A stretch of DNA of 64,000 bases, from positions 531,513 through 595,512 of the forward strand of contig DLGE01000001.1 of assembly GCA_002482535.1 (NCBI GenBank), given 5' to 3'. How positions within the stretch are numbered: position 1 is the first letter of the stretch; each line of letters begins with the position of its first letter. Below the pieces are notes generated by a model. It saw only the letters and a program-made list of their open reading frames with translations. It searched no databases and was not told where the DNA came from. Shown here in pieces: positions 44,671-52,959 of the stretch. This DNA comes from Peptococcaceae bacterium UBA7702 (lineage in GTDB: Bacteria > Bacillota > Dehalobacteriia > UBA7702). Position numbers and translations under genes: made by a program.

Positions 44671-44701
44671 AAACAAAACGCACCTCATAAAGTGAAGTGC
44701 G
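44671..44701 (-). terminator. Terminator of tRNA-Leu
   Basis: The minus strand reads a CGCACTTCA arm (44693-44701), a 5-nt loop and a TGAGGTGCG arm (44679-44687), then TTTTGTTTTG. A second small palindrome, CCAGCTT-C-AAGCTGG (44712-44726), sits directly after the tRNA 3' end. Confidence 0.8.
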
Positions 44702-44726
44702 CGATTTGTGTCCAGCTTCAAGCTGG

Positions 44727-44813
44727 TGGTGCGGATGACAGGACTTGAACCTGCACTCTTTTGACGGAACTAGAACCTGAATCTAGCGTGTCTGCCAATT
44801 CCACCACATCCGC
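44727..44813 (-). tRNA. tRNA-Leu (anticodon CAG)
   Basis: The 84-nt body plus encoded CCA folds as a class II tRNA: acceptor GCGGATG, anticodon stem CTAGA, loop TTCAGGT and TCTAG, a variable arm around TTCCGTCAAAAG, and the T-loop GGTTCAAGTCC. The anticodon CAG reads CUG. Promoter and terminator are both visible. No repeat of the tRNA 3' end was found elsewhere in the window. Confidence 0.97.
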
Positions 44814-44833
44814 AAAATAACTGGTACCTAAAT

Positions 44834-44863
44834 ATAATAACACTCTTTGAGGCTGCTTGTCAA
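44834..44863 (-). promoter_or_regulatory. tRNA-Leu promoter
   Basis: On the minus strand TTGACA (44858-44863), 18 bp, TATTAT (44834-44839), about 20 bp before the tRNA 5' end. Confidence 0.75.
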
Positions 44864-44969
44864 CAGCGAAATTCATCGCCCAAGGCTTTTTATATGACCG
44901 CTGTTGTCCGCAGCCCCGTGTTTTTTATGATCCCCTCGAATATCCCTAAGATATTTCCTGAAATATTTT

Positions 44970-46385
44970 CTAAAGCATGAAAAGGAACAGCGCGCCGATG
45001 ATAGAAAGCAGCATGACGCCAACGATGAGGAAAGAAAGCTTTCTGTCTTTTGAAGTGAGAGTCTCAGCGCCGTCTAAACCGCCGTATTTCTTTTTGACAA
45101 AAGCGTAGGCCAAAGGCCCGGAAATAATGCCGAGACAGCCGCCGATGAAATAAGAGAGGCCATTGGTGAAAAGCGCCACCACACAGAGGATGATCGGCGT
45201 GGTACACAGGGCGATCAGCCCTTTTGTGCCCAAAGGAATCTTAAAGGGACGCTTTAGCTCTGGTTCCTTGATCCTTAACACAATGGCCGCAATATAGATC
45301 AAGATATAAGCGAACATCAGCAAAAAGACGTCGATGACGACGAGGGTGGAAAAGCCGATTTCGCACAAAAGCAGATTGATCACGGCCATGGCAATGACCG
45401 CCACATGGGGTGTGCCGTGCTTGCCGTGGAGCTTCTTTAAAAAAGGCGGCGCCAAACGGTCGTCGGCCAAAGAGAAAAACCCTCTGGAACCCGACGCCAA
45501 ATACGTGTTATACATCGAAAGATTGGCAACCACGGCGGTGATCATAAAGATGACGGAAATCACTGGATAACCCAGCATACCGCCGATGCTTCCGAAGGAA
45601 ATCCCATCTTCCACACCCCAGCTTTGCCAGTTCCCCACCGCTGCCAAACAGGCGACGGTGGAAAGAATGTAAAGCAGCATGATCGCCGGCACCGATAATA
45701 TCGTCGCTTTCGGGATCACCATGGGGTTTTCCAGCTCTCCCGCCATGGTGGACATGGATTCATAACCGGCATACATCCACATGCAGATGGCAATCCCCAA
45801 ACCGATGCTTTGCCCTAAGGTCTGACCTTCGGGAATAAAGGGCATAACAGGATTGTACTGGGCGTGGCTGAAACCGATAAAAATCAGGGCGATAAAAGAG
45901 CCGATCACAATAATGGAAAAATACGATGCGATCCGGCCGACGTCTTTCAATCCCCTGACATTAACAATGGTAAACGCAAGAATGAAAAACACCTTCAAAG
46001 CAAAGGACTGCCAGTTTTCCAACGGAAAAACGGAATTGATGTAGCCCACGGCTAAAATGATATAGAGCGTGGAATCAACATAAATCGAGATCGTCCGCCA
46101 CCAACAGGCCTGAAAGCCCCAAAATTCGCCCAAGGCCCGTTGAATCCACTTATAATAGCCCCCCTCTTCGGGGATGGCGGAACCGAGTTCCGCGGCGACG
46201 AATCCTTGGGGTATGCTCCAAAAAAACGGTAATACGATCAACAGCAAAATGGTCAGACCCGGGCCGGAAGTGGGGATCATGTCCTCAATACCGTAAGAAC
46301 CCGCGCAGACCATGCAGAAGATCATAAAAAACACCGTTAAGGTTGTAACCTTGTGTTTTTTCAAAACGGTTTTCTTCTCATTCAT
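44970..46385 (-). CDS. APC-family amino-acid permease
   Basis: About 471 residues with 12 membrane helices. MIFCMVCAGSYGIEDMIPTS in helix 1 holds the unwound substrate segment; EEGGYYKWIQRALGEFWGF follows in helix 2-3. The pattern fits the amino acid/polyamine-organocation superfamily; substrate unknown. The start is unclear: ATG 46385 has no near ribosome binding site, while TTG 46427 lies 14 nt after AAGGAGGAG. A 7-bp hairpin (46410-46429) lies between that site and the ATG and could bring them together. Confidence 0.88.
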   Translation of the reverse strand: MNEKKTVLKKHKVTTLTVFFMIFCMVCAGSYGIEDMIPTSGPGLTILLLIVLPFFWSIPQGFVAAELGSAIPEEGGYYKWIQRALGEFWGFQACWWRTISIYVDSTLYIILAVGYINSVFPLENWQSFALKVFFILAFTIVNVRGLKDVGRIASYFSIIVIGSFIALIFIGFSHAQYNPVMPFIPEGQTLGQSIGLGIAICMWMYAGYESMSTMAGELENPMVIPKATILSVPAIMLLYILSTVACLAAVGNWQSWGVEDGISFGSIGGMLGYPVISVIFMITAVVANLSMYNTYLASGSRGFFSLADDRLAPPFLKKLHGKHGTPHVAVIAMAVINLLLCEIGFSTLVVIDVFLLMFAYILIYIAAIVLRIKEPELKRPFKIPLGTKGLIALCTTPIILCVVALFTNGLSYFIGGCLGIISGPLAYAFVKKKYGGLDGAETLTSKDRKLSFLIVGVMLLSIIGALFLFML

Positions 46386-46483
46386 TTTTTTGTTGTCTGT
46401 AAATTTCCCCTTTGCGTTTTTGCGCAAAGCTTATTTACCACTCCTCCTTTTTAAAATCACTCATGTTACAAGAGTCAAGCAAT

Positions 46484-46511
46484 ATTATATTTGTTTTTTG
46501 CCGCTTTGTAA
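46484..46511 (-). promoter_or_regulatory. Predicted promoter of the APC permease
   Basis: On the minus strand TTACAA (46506-46511), 16 bp, TATAAT (46484-46489), directly at the stop codon of the HD-domain gene. Confidence 0.55.
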
Positions 46512-46512
46512 A

Positions 46513-47094
46513 TCATTTTTTATTTTCCAGAAAATAGGTGGCTTCCATATCCGCCGTGGAAAGGGCAAAGGATAAGGGAAACAGGCGGAAGCTATCCCCT
46601 ACATTGCGGGAATCCTCCTGACCGGCAAAACCCATATGGTAGCGAATGGCAAAGGCCTCTTCGCGGCTTAAACGCATAAAGCCGCCGATGATATAGACGG
46701 ATTTTTCACCGTGGCCGTAAGGCATGGGATCGTCAAATTCGTATGAGGGAACCCTTTGCCACTGGCCTTTTTCATCCTTTACGTTGCGAAAACTCTTTTT
46801 ATAACAATTCGCTTTGCAGACGTCGTGGAGCAAGCCGATGATGGCGGCAGTTTCCTCGGAAGCGCTCAAACCGTAGGTTTCTTTGACCCGTTCCCGTTCC
46901 AAATAGGCCTTTAGGCATTGATAAACATTTACGCTGTGTTCGACGAGTCCCCCTTCATATGAGAGATGAAACCGGGTTGACGCCGGCGATTCGAAAAAAT
47001 CGCTGTGGTTTTCCAGATAGTCCAAAAGAGGTAGAGCTCCTTCCCGCTTGATGTTGCGGCGGTATATTTCAATAAATTCTTCTTTTTTCGTCAT
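46513..47094 (-). CDS. HD-domain phosphohydrolase-like protein
   Basis: A 193-residue metal-dependent HD-superfamily protein. LVEHSVNVYQCLK gives the first His, IIGLLHDVCKANCY the HD pair, and PMPYGHGEKSVYII and IRYHMGFAGQ later ligands. It resembles small HD proteins that act on nucleotides or 3' RNA ends; substrate unknown. It lies 4 bp after thiN and so is probably part of the rib transcript. AAAGGAT precedes ATG 47094. Confidence 0.85.
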   Translation of the reverse strand: MTKKEEFIEIYRRNIKREGALPLLDYLENHSDFFESPASTRFHLSYEGGLVEHSVNVYQCLKAYLERERVKETYGLSASEETAAIIGLLHDVCKANCYKKSFRNVKDEKGQWQRVPSYEFDDPMPYGHGEKSVYIIGGFMRLSREEAFAIRYHMGFAGQEDSRNVGDSFRLFPLSFALSTADMEATYFLENKK

Positions 47095-47098
47095 GTTC

Positions 47099-47746
47099 TT
47101 ATCCTTTTTGAATGATGATGATGGCGTTGCCTCGCACCAAAAGTAGCTCCCCCTCTGTTGCCGTTAATTCGTTGCTGATGCTTCGCGTTTCGCCGCGCTG
47201 AAAGACAAGGCCCTTTAGCTGGTATTTCAAGTTACGGCTCAACCCCGTTTCGACTACGTCGGAAAGTGGAATCAAGGATACGTAATTACCGATTTCGCCT
47301 TGGAAGGCAAAGGGAAAACCCTCCCGCAAAAAACTGATCTCGGAGAATTCGTTTTTTATGACGATCTTTTCTCCCTTTTTATCATAAGCGGATAGGCAGA
47401 GAATGTTGCCCATGTGCATGTCGGCACGTTTTCCACCCAAAGCCCCTAAGATCAAAATATCGTCAAAGCCGCGTTTCCTTGCTTCTTCGATGGCGAGAAC
47501 CAAATCGATGTAGTTCTTATCGGCGGGAAACGGAATGAGCTTCGTTTCCTGGGCCTCAAAATACGCGGCCAGCGCCGGGGGCAGCGAATCAAAATCACCG
47601 ATGGCGATCTGAGGCTTGAGGTCCATGGCATGGCAGAAACAGCCGCCACCGTCCACGGCGATGATGAAATCATCTTCTTTCAACAAAGCCTGATGATAGC
47701 CAAGATCGCCGATTTCCCCGTTGCAGAACAAGACCGCTCTGCTCAT
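47099..47746 (-). CDS. thiN: Thiamine diphosphokinase ThiN
   Basis: A 215-residue thiamine pyrophosphokinase. IIAVDGGGCFC (residues 28-38), IAIGDFDSLP (47-56), FPADKNYIDLVLAIEEARKR and LGALGGKRADMHMGNI match the ATP and thiamine sites. It turns free thiamine into thiamine diphosphate. In Bacillus-type genomes thiN follows rpe; here the rib operon lies between them and thiN is coupled to ribH through TAATG. Confidence 0.95.
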   Translation of the reverse strand: MSRAVLFCNGEIGDLGYHQALLKEDDFIIAVDGGGCFCHAMDLKPQIAIGDFDSLPPALAAYFEAQETKLIPFPADKNYIDLVLAIEEARKRGFDDILILGALGGKRADMHMGNILCLSAYDKKGEKIVIKNEFSEISFLREGFPFAFQGEIGNYVSLIPLSDVVETGLSRNLKYQLKGLVFQRGETRSISNELTATEGELLLVRGNAIIIIQKG

Positions 47747-48210
47747 TATTTCACGGCCTTCATTAAATTGGCCATTTCAATGGCGGTCACAGCAGCGTCG
47801 TAGCCTTTGTTGCCGCTCTTGCTGCCGGCACGGTCAATGGCCTGTTCCAAGGTATCGCTGGTGATGATGCCGAAAACCACGGTTTTACCGCTGCTGAGGG
47901 AAGCCTGGGCGATCCCCTTAGAGGCTTCCGCAGCGACAAAATCAAAATGGGGCGTGGCCCCGCGAATGATGGCGCCAAGGCAGATCACGGCATCCAGGCC
48001 GTCTTTTTCCGCCAACTTTTTGGCGAGGAGGGGAATTTCAAAAGCGCCGGGAACGCGGTACAAAGTGATATCATCACCGTCAACACCGTGACGGAGCAGC
48101 GCGTCTTCGGCGCCCTCGATCAACTTGCCGGTGATAAACTCATTAAAACGGGAAGCCACAATGGCAACCTTCAGCCCTTTGCCCAATAAATTCGCTTCGA
48201 TCTTTTTCAT
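47746..48210 (-). CDS. ribH: Lumazine synthase RibH
   Basis: A 154-residue 6,7-dimethyl-8-ribityllumazine synthase, which forms icosahedral 60-mers in many bacteria. VAIVASRFNEFIT, TLYRVPGAFEIPLLAKKLAE, VICLGAIIRGATPHFDFVA (catalytic His) and VFGIITSDTLEQAIDRAG are conserved. It starts 1 bp after ribBA, using AAGGAGA within it. Confidence 0.97.
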   Translation of the reverse strand: MKKIEANLLGKGLKVAIVASRFNEFITGKLIEGAEDALLRHGVDGDDITLYRVPGAFEIPLLAKKLAEKDGLDAVICLGAIIRGATPHFDFVAAEASKGIAQASLSSGKTVVFGIITSDTLEQAIDRAGSKSGNKGYDAAVTAIEMANLMKAVK

Positions 48211-48211
48211 G

Positions 48212-49423
48212 CTAATTCTCCTTTTCGATATGATCTAAGATATGACCCATTTTTTCTTTTTTGGTTTCCATGTAAAACAGATTGTCCTGATTGGGTATGA
48301 GTTCCAAGGGAACACGCTCGGCAATTTCAATGCCGTAATCGGAAAGACCCTGTATCTTTTCGGGATTGTTGGTCAAAAGACGCAATTTGTGAACGTTAAG
48401 ATCGGTCAAGATCTGGCTGCCGGCGCTATAATCCCTGAGATCCGCCGGGAAACCCAGTTCAATGTTGGCCTCCACGGTGTCATAGCCCTGATCCTGCAAG
48501 GCGTAGGCTTTGATCTTATTGATCAAGCCGATGCCGCGGCCTTCCTGGCGCAGATAAACGAGAACTCCCCTGCCCTCTTCGCCGATGGCTTTCATGGCCG
48601 CGTCGATCTGCTGACCGCAGTCGCAGCGCCGGGAAGAAAAAACGTCGCCGGTAAGGCATTCCGAATGAACCCGGCAGAGCACCGGTTTTCCGTTGGCAAC
48701 GTCGCCCATGACCAGGGCCACGTGATGCTCGTGATTGATCTTATTGATATAGCCGTAAATACGAAAACGGCCAAATTTCGTCGGCAGTTCCGCTTCGGTG
48801 ATCCGCATCATAAAACGGTCGTTGATTTTGCGGTAGCGTTGCAGGGCTTTGATGGAAATCATCGTCATGTTGTGGGCTTTGGCAAATTCCATCATTTCCG
48901 TTTTCCGCATCATCGTACCGTCGTCCCGCATCACTTCGCAGCAGAGACCTATTTCCCGCAATCCGGCAAGACGCAACAGATCAACGGTGGCTTCGGTATG
49001 ACCGTTCCGTTCCAGGACGCCGCCGGCTTTTGCCTCCAGGGGAAACATATGACCGGGACGGCGAAAATCCGTGGGCAGTGCCGTTTCTTTCACCGCTTCC
49101 TGGGCGGTGACGGCGCGTTCCGCGGCGGAAATTCCCGTGGTGGTACTGATATGGTCGATGGACTCCGTAAACGCCGTCTCATGATTATCGGTATTATGGA
49201 GCACCATGGGCCGTAAACCGAGGTGGTTGATATACTCGCTGCTCATGGGCATACAAATCAGACCTTTGGCCTTGGACGCCATCATATTGACATTCTCCGT
49301 GGTGGCGAATTCCGCGGCGCAGATCATGTCCCCTTCATTCTCCCGGTCGGGATCATCGGTGACTAAGATGATCTTGCCCTCTTTTAAATCCGCCAATGCT
49401 TTTTCAATGGATTGAAAACTCAT
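48212..49423 (-). CDS. ribBA: Bifunctional RibBA (DHBP synthase / GTP cyclohydrolase II)
   Basis: A 403-residue fusion. Residues 1-200: 3,4-dihydroxy-2-butanone-4-phosphate synthase with TDDPDRENEGDMI, RRPGHMFPLEAK and GHTEATVDLLRLAG. Residues 205-403: GTP cyclohydrolase II with HSECLTGDVFSSRRCDCGQQ (zinc cysteines) and LRQEGRGIGLINKIKAY. These make both riboflavin precursors. ATG 49423 follows AAGGAGGT. Confidence 0.97.
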   Translation of the reverse strand: MSFQSIEKALADLKEGKIILVTDDPDRENEGDMICAAEFATTENVNMMASKAKGLICMPMSSEYINHLGLRPMVLHNTDNHETAFTESIDHISTTTGISAAERAVTAQEAVKETALPTDFRRPGHMFPLEAKAGGVLERNGHTEATVDLLRLAGLREIGLCCEVMRDDGTMMRKTEMMEFAKAHNMTMISIKALQRYRKINDRFMMRITEAELPTKFGRFRIYGYINKINHEHHVALVMGDVANGKPVLCRVHSECLTGDVFSSRRCDCGQQIDAAMKAIGEEGRGVLVYLRQEGRGIGLINKIKAYALQDQGYDTVEANIELGFPADLRDYSAGSQILTDLNVHKLRLLTNNPEKIQGLSDYGIEIAERVPLELIPNQDNLFYMETKKEKMGHILDHIEKEN

Positions 49424-49449
49424 AGTACCTCCTTGCATCTTTCTACTTT

Positions 49450-50100
49450 TTAAAAGAAGCCTTTTGCCCCTAAAAAATCCATGGTGATCTCTGTTGATTT
49501 TTCCCGGGCGTCGCTTGTTTTTAGATACTTCTTTACATATTTGCCGATCACGTCGGTTTCAACATTGACGAGATCGCCGTTATTCTTCTTTTTAAAATTC
49601 GTCGCGTCCCTGGTGTGAGGAATTAGGGAAACGGAAAAATCCTTTTCCGTGCTGTCCACAACGGTCAGACTGATGCCGTCCAAGGCGACAGAGCCTTTTT
49701 TGACGATACCGTCCAGGATCTCCTGATCCGCCCCGATGGTGTATATCACGGCAATATCATTTTCTTTGGCTTTGAGGATCGTGCCGACGCCGTCGATGTG
49801 TCCGCTGACCATATGACCGCCGAAGCGGCCCCCTGCCGCCATGGCCCGTTCCAGGTTGACGATGGAGCCGTTACCTAACTGTTGCAGCGCTGTTTTGGCT
49901 AAGGTTTCCGCCATGACGTCGGCAGTAAAGGTTGTCCCCGTTGTAGCCACCACGGTCAAGCAGATGCCGTTCACAGCGACGCTGTCGCCGATCTTCGTAT
50001 CTTCCAGTACTTTTTTACAGGCAACGGTGAGCAACGCGCTGGCGGCGGCATAGCGAATCTGCTGTATGGTGCCGGTTTCTTCGATTATTCCGGTAAACAT
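49450..50100 (-). CDS. ribE: Riboflavin synthase alpha subunit RibE
   Basis: A 216-residue enzyme made of two similar lumazine-binding halves: MFTGIIEETGTI, DSVAVNGICLTVV and GGHMVSGHIDGVGTI in the first; KGSVALDGISLTVVD and VNVETDVIGKYVKKYL in the second. It dismutates two lumazines to riboflavin. It overlaps ribD by 16 bp and starts after GGGGTGA. Confidence 0.97.
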   Translation of the reverse strand: MFTGIIEETGTIQQIRYAAASALLTVACKKVLEDTKIGDSVAVNGICLTVVATTGTTFTADVMAETLAKTALQQLGNGSIVNLERAMAAGGRFGGHMVSGHIDGVGTILKAKENDIAVIYTIGADQEILDGIVKKGSVALDGISLTVVDSTEKDFSVSLIPHTRDATNFKKKNNGDLVNVETDVIGKYVKKYLKTSDAREKSTEITMDFLGAKGFF

Positions 50101-51206
50101 GATGTCACCCCACTGTGATTTCTGTATTCAATCAATAGATCCTCTCCTACGGCAACGCTTTGGCTTGCCGCGTTCAAAGGGATGGCGGTTTCCGTGCTTT
50201 TGCTGAATACGTCGATGCCGTCTTTGCCTAAGAGCTTCGGCGCGACAAAGCAATGCCAAATATCCCACATGCCCGCTGTGAAAAAGCGGGTGAAGGTCTC
50301 GGCGCCGCCTTCCACCAAAACGGCGCAGATGTTCCGGCGCAAAAGATCCTTTGGCAATTCCTTCAGATCAATATTGCCGTTTTTATCGGGGAGCACACAG
50401 ATGTTACCGCCTTTGGCCTCAATCTTTTTTTTGATCACCGAGGAAACCGGTTCCGCGGTATAGATCAGAATCGGTCCGTCTTCCCGGTTTAAAATCTTCG
50501 CGTTCACCGCCATGCGCATATGGGGATCTAAAACGATCCGGGTGGGACGGTCGTCGGGGTGATCAATATTGTAACGGATATTCAAGGTCGGGTCGTCTTT
50601 GATCACCGTGTTAACACCCACCAGAACCGCGCCGTAGCGATTCCTCAGCGAATGGCTGTATTCCCTGGCGGCTTCCGCCGTAATTCTCAGAGGCCTGCCG
50701 CTTTTTGGCCCGATTTTTCCGTCAATGGTCTGGGCGGATTTCAAGGCGATGAAGGCGCGTTTTTTGATTTGATTGGTCAAAAAAATCTCGTTTTGGCGCT
50801 TGGCCTCTTCCCGCAGTAGGCCCAGGTGAACCCTGAGACCCGCTTTCTCTAAAATCACGATGCCTTTGCCGTTCACCAGGGGATTGGGATCTTCCATGGC
50901 GATGAACACTTCTTTGATCCCCGCCCGCACCAGAGCGTTGGCGCAAGGCGGCGTTTTCCCGTAATGGGAACAGGGCTCCAAAGTGACGTACATCGTCGCT
51001 CCCATGGCGCTACCGCGTGCTTCGGACAAAGCGTTGATCTCGGCATGGGGCGTACCCGCTTTTTTGTGATAGCCTTCACCAACGATGTTCCCGTCTTTGA
51101 CGATGACGGCGCCGGTGAGGGGGTTCGGTTCCGTAAAACCCCGCGCTTTTTCCGCCAAACGCAGCGCCCGCTTCATATAGTCTTTTTGTTCACTGGTATA
51201 TTCCAT
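50085..51206 (-). CDS. ribD: Bifunctional deaminase/reductase RibD
   Basis: A 373-residue fusion. The N-terminal deaminase has TPHAEINALSEA (zinc His and catalytic Glu) and TLEPCSHYGKTPPCANALV (zinc cysteines). The C-terminal reductase (from about residue 150) has FIALKSAQTIDGKIG, VGVNTVIKDDPTLNIR and VLVEGGAETFTRFF. It is the first gene behind the FMN riboswitch. GAGGTAG precedes ATG 51206. Confidence 0.97.
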   Translation of the reverse strand: MEYTSEQKDYMKRALRLAEKARGFTEPNPLTGAVIVKDGNIVGEGYHKKAGTPHAEINALSEARGSAMGATMYVTLEPCSHYGKTPPCANALVRAGIKEVFIAMEDPNPLVNGKGIVILEKAGLRVHLGLLREEAKRQNEIFLTNQIKKRAFIALKSAQTIDGKIGPKSGRPLRITAEAAREYSHSLRNRYGAVLVGVNTVIKDDPTLNIRYNIDHPDDRPTRIVLDPHMRMAVNAKILNREDGPILIYTAEPVSSVIKKKIEAKGGNICVLPDKNGNIDLKELPKDLLRRNICAVLVEGGAETFTRFFTAGMWDIWHCFVAPKLLGKDGIDVFSKSTETAIPLNAASQSVAVGEDLLIEYRNHSGVTSCLPE

Positions 51207-51218
51207 GGCTACCTCAAT

Positions 51219-51247
51219 GAAAAAACCCCGTAATTAATTTACGGGGT
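51219..51247 (-). terminator. FMN-riboswitch terminator
   Basis: CCCCGTAA (51226-51233) pairs with TTACGGGG (51239-51246), with a minus-strand T-run corresponding to 51220-51225. It stands between the aptamer and ribD. Confidence 0.9.
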
Positions 51248-51261
51248 GATGACCGGTACGT

Positions 51262-51368
51262 TCTCTTCTTTCATCCAGACTTTACTGTCGGCTTCGGAAT
51301 CTCACCGAATCAACCAAAAAGGCTCGCGGGCTTTACCGCCGGTACGGAATTGCACCGTCCCCGAAGAT
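51262..51368 (-). promoter_or_regulatory. FMN riboswitch (RFN element)
   Basis: Read on the minus strand the order is TCTTCGGGGACGGTGCAATT, then CCGTACCGGCGGTAAAGCCC, GCGAGCC, GGTTGATTCGGTGAGATTCC, GAAGCCGACAGTAAAGTCTG and GATGAAAGAAGA. These are the conserved blocks of the RFN element. The ribD operon and a terminator follow, so FMN should end transcription early. Confidence 0.96.
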
Positions 51369-51388
51369 TTTTTATTTTTATATGCTAT

Positions 51389-51417
51389 ATCATAGCACTT
51401 TGACTTTCTTCCGTCAA
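51389..51417 (-). promoter_or_regulatory. Promoter of the riboflavin operon
   Basis: On the minus strand TTGACG (51412-51417), 17 bp, TATGAT (51389-51394). The -35 box begins 1 bp after the rpe stop codon, so rib genes have their own promoter although they follow rpe. Confidence 0.8.
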
Positions 51418-51418
51418 G

Positions 51419-52066
51419 TCACAGAGATACATAATATTTGACTTCTTCCGCTACATCCTTCGCACCGAAAACTGCTGTGCCGGCCACCAACACTTCTACG
51501 CCGTTGGCCATGGCTTTTTGGGCCGTTTCCCGGTTGATGCCGCCGTCGATTTCGATGAGATAAGGGTAGTCTTTTTGCGTTTTCTGTTCCTTGAGCCAAG
51601 CGGCTTTGGTTAGGGTATCCGCCATAAAGGATTGGCCGCCGAAACCCGGCTCCACACTCATGATCAAAATCAGATCCAGCTGTTCCAGATAAGGGGCCAG
51701 GGCTTCGATATCGGTTTTGGGCTTCACCGAAAGACCGCATTTCATACCGGCGTTTTTGATCAGATCGATGGTTTTTTGCGGCTCCTTTGTCGCTTCCAGG
51801 TGAAAGGTCAAATAGTCCACCCCCGCCCTGCGGAAGGATTCGACGTATTTCTCCGGCTCTTCCACCATGAGATGAGCGTCGAAGATTAGCTCGGTGAGGG
51901 GGCGCAGCTTTTGAATGACGCAGGCGCCGAAGGTCAAATTGGGCACAAAATGAAAGTCCATCACATCGAGGTGGAGCCATTGGGCTCCCGCCTCCGCCAC
52001 GGTTTTGATTTCTTTGCCGAGACAACTGAAGTCTGCCGCCAAAAGCGACGGAGCAAGAACCGCCAT
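51419..52066 (-). CDS. rpe: Ribulose-phosphate 3-epimerase
   Basis: A 215-residue TIM-barrel enzyme that interconverts ribulose 5-phosphate and xylulose 5-phosphate. LAPSLLAADFSCLGKEIK, WLHLDVMDFHFVPNL, FDAHLMVEEP and LIMSVEPGFGGQSF are the conserved metal and phosphate sites. ATG 52066 shares one base with the rsgA stop (TGATG). Confidence 0.97.
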   Translation of the reverse strand: MAVLAPSLLAADFSCLGKEIKTVAEAGAQWLHLDVMDFHFVPNLTFGACVIQKLRPLTELIFDAHLMVEEPEKYVESFRRAGVDYLTFHLEATKEPQKTIDLIKNAGMKCGLSVKPKTDIEALAPYLEQLDLILIMSVEPGFGGQSFMADTLTKAAWLKEQKTQKDYPYLIEIDGGINRETAQKAMANGVEVLVAGTAVFGAKDVAEEVKYYVSL

Positions 52067-52944
52067 CAATATTTACCTTCTCTTTCTTTTAATTCATTTA
52101 AAAAGGTGCAATAGCGCTGGTAACGCCCTTTGTCGAGGATTCCTTCGGCCACATCGTTTTTTACTTCACAGTCCTGTTCCCGATCGTGCAAACAGGAAGT
52201 GAAACGGCAGTAAAGAGCCGCTTCCGCAAATTCCGGATAATAAGCGGCAAGCTCCTCTTTTTTCAGCTCCTCAGGAAGATAGAGGGCGGAAAAACCGGGG
52301 GTATCGGCAATATACGTGCTGTTGCCCAAGGGCAGCAGTTCCACCCTGCGGGTGGTATGCCGGCCCCGCTCGGTTTTTCTGCTGAGGGCCCCCGTGGCCA
52401 GGCAAAAGCCGCTGTCGATGCGGTTTAGGATGCTGCTTTTACCGACCCCAGAGGGGCCGGCCAAAACGACGATGCGCCCGTCAAGCTTTTCTTTCAGCGT
52501 TTCGATTCCCCTGTTTTCGCCGGCGGAAACCGCCACGGTTTCAAAGCCCGCGTCCTGGTAGGGCTTCATCACCGCCGCAGCGGTTGCTTCGTCCACAAGA
52601 TCCCGCTTGTTAAAGCAGATCACCGGCGTGACCCGCTGAAACAGCACCTGAATCAAAATGCGGTCCAAAAGCAGAAAATCCGGCTGAGGATTGGCAAAAG
52701 CAAAGGTAACGAGGGCTTTTTCAACATTAGCAACGGCAGGACGAACCAATTGGTTCGTCCTGTCATAGACTTTTTCAATCACGCCTTTGGGATGCTCCAG
52801 CTTTGTAAATTCCACATGGTCCCCGGCGAGAAAATCCTGATTTTTGATGCGGAATCGTCCCCTTAAAGAGCAGGTCCAAATTTCGCCGGCGGATTCCACG
52901 TAATAAAAGCCGTTATATCCTTTGATCAGTAAGCCTTTTGCCAT
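52066..52944 (-). CDS. rsgA: Ribosome small-subunit GTPase RsgA
   Basis: A 292-residue circularly permuted GTPase aiding 30S maturation. N-terminal OB domain, then G4 FNKRDLVDE, G1 LAGPSGVGKSSILN, G2 in RHTTRRVELL, G3 ADTPGFSALYL, and a C-terminal zinc site C-R-F-T-S-C-L-H with C-E. It is co-transcribed with prkC and stp as in most Bacillota. Confidence 0.96.
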   Translation of the reverse strand: MAKGLLIKGYNGFYYVESAGEIWTCSLRGRFRIKNQDFLAGDHVEFTKLEHPKGVIEKVYDRTNQLVRPAVANVEKALVTFAFANPQPDFLLLDRILIQVLFQRVTPVICFNKRDLVDEATAAAVMKPYQDAGFETVAVSAGENRGIETLKEKLDGRIVVLAGPSGVGKSSILNRIDSGFCLATGALSRKTERGRHTTRRVELLPLGNSTYIADTPGFSALYLPEELKKEELAAYYPEFAEAALYCRFTSCLHDREQDCEVKNDVAEGILDKGRYQRYCTFLNELKEREGKY

Positions 52945-52959
52945 GTTACCACCTTGCGG

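Larger units (their letters stand above)
43587..44726. other. Non-coding stretch with gene remnants
   Basis: The 1.1 kb between the SLH gene and tRNA-Leu has no complete gene I can support. It holds a strong hairpin (44163-44193), an ABC-ATPase start fragment (44273-44353), a plus-strand terminator (44524-44549), dispersed repeat copy B and the tRNA terminator. An open frame at 44062-44244 (plus) reads DVDGVILRLQESTQLLEKLK but has no clear start. A GTG-started 30-codon frame near 43998 sits on AAGGAGGTGG with poor spacing. The region looks like decayed DNA. Confidence 0.6.

Noticed and set aside
44727..44813. tRNA-Leu as an integration (att) site
   Set aside because: No second copy of the tRNA 3' end and no integrase gene were found in the window.
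48242..49216. 324-codon plus-strand frame
   Set aside because: Antisense to ribBA, which has all its catalytic motifs.
51414..52025. 203-codon minus-strand frame overlapping rpe
   Set aside because: Same strand but different frame from a clear rpe; Arg/Gly-rich shadow.
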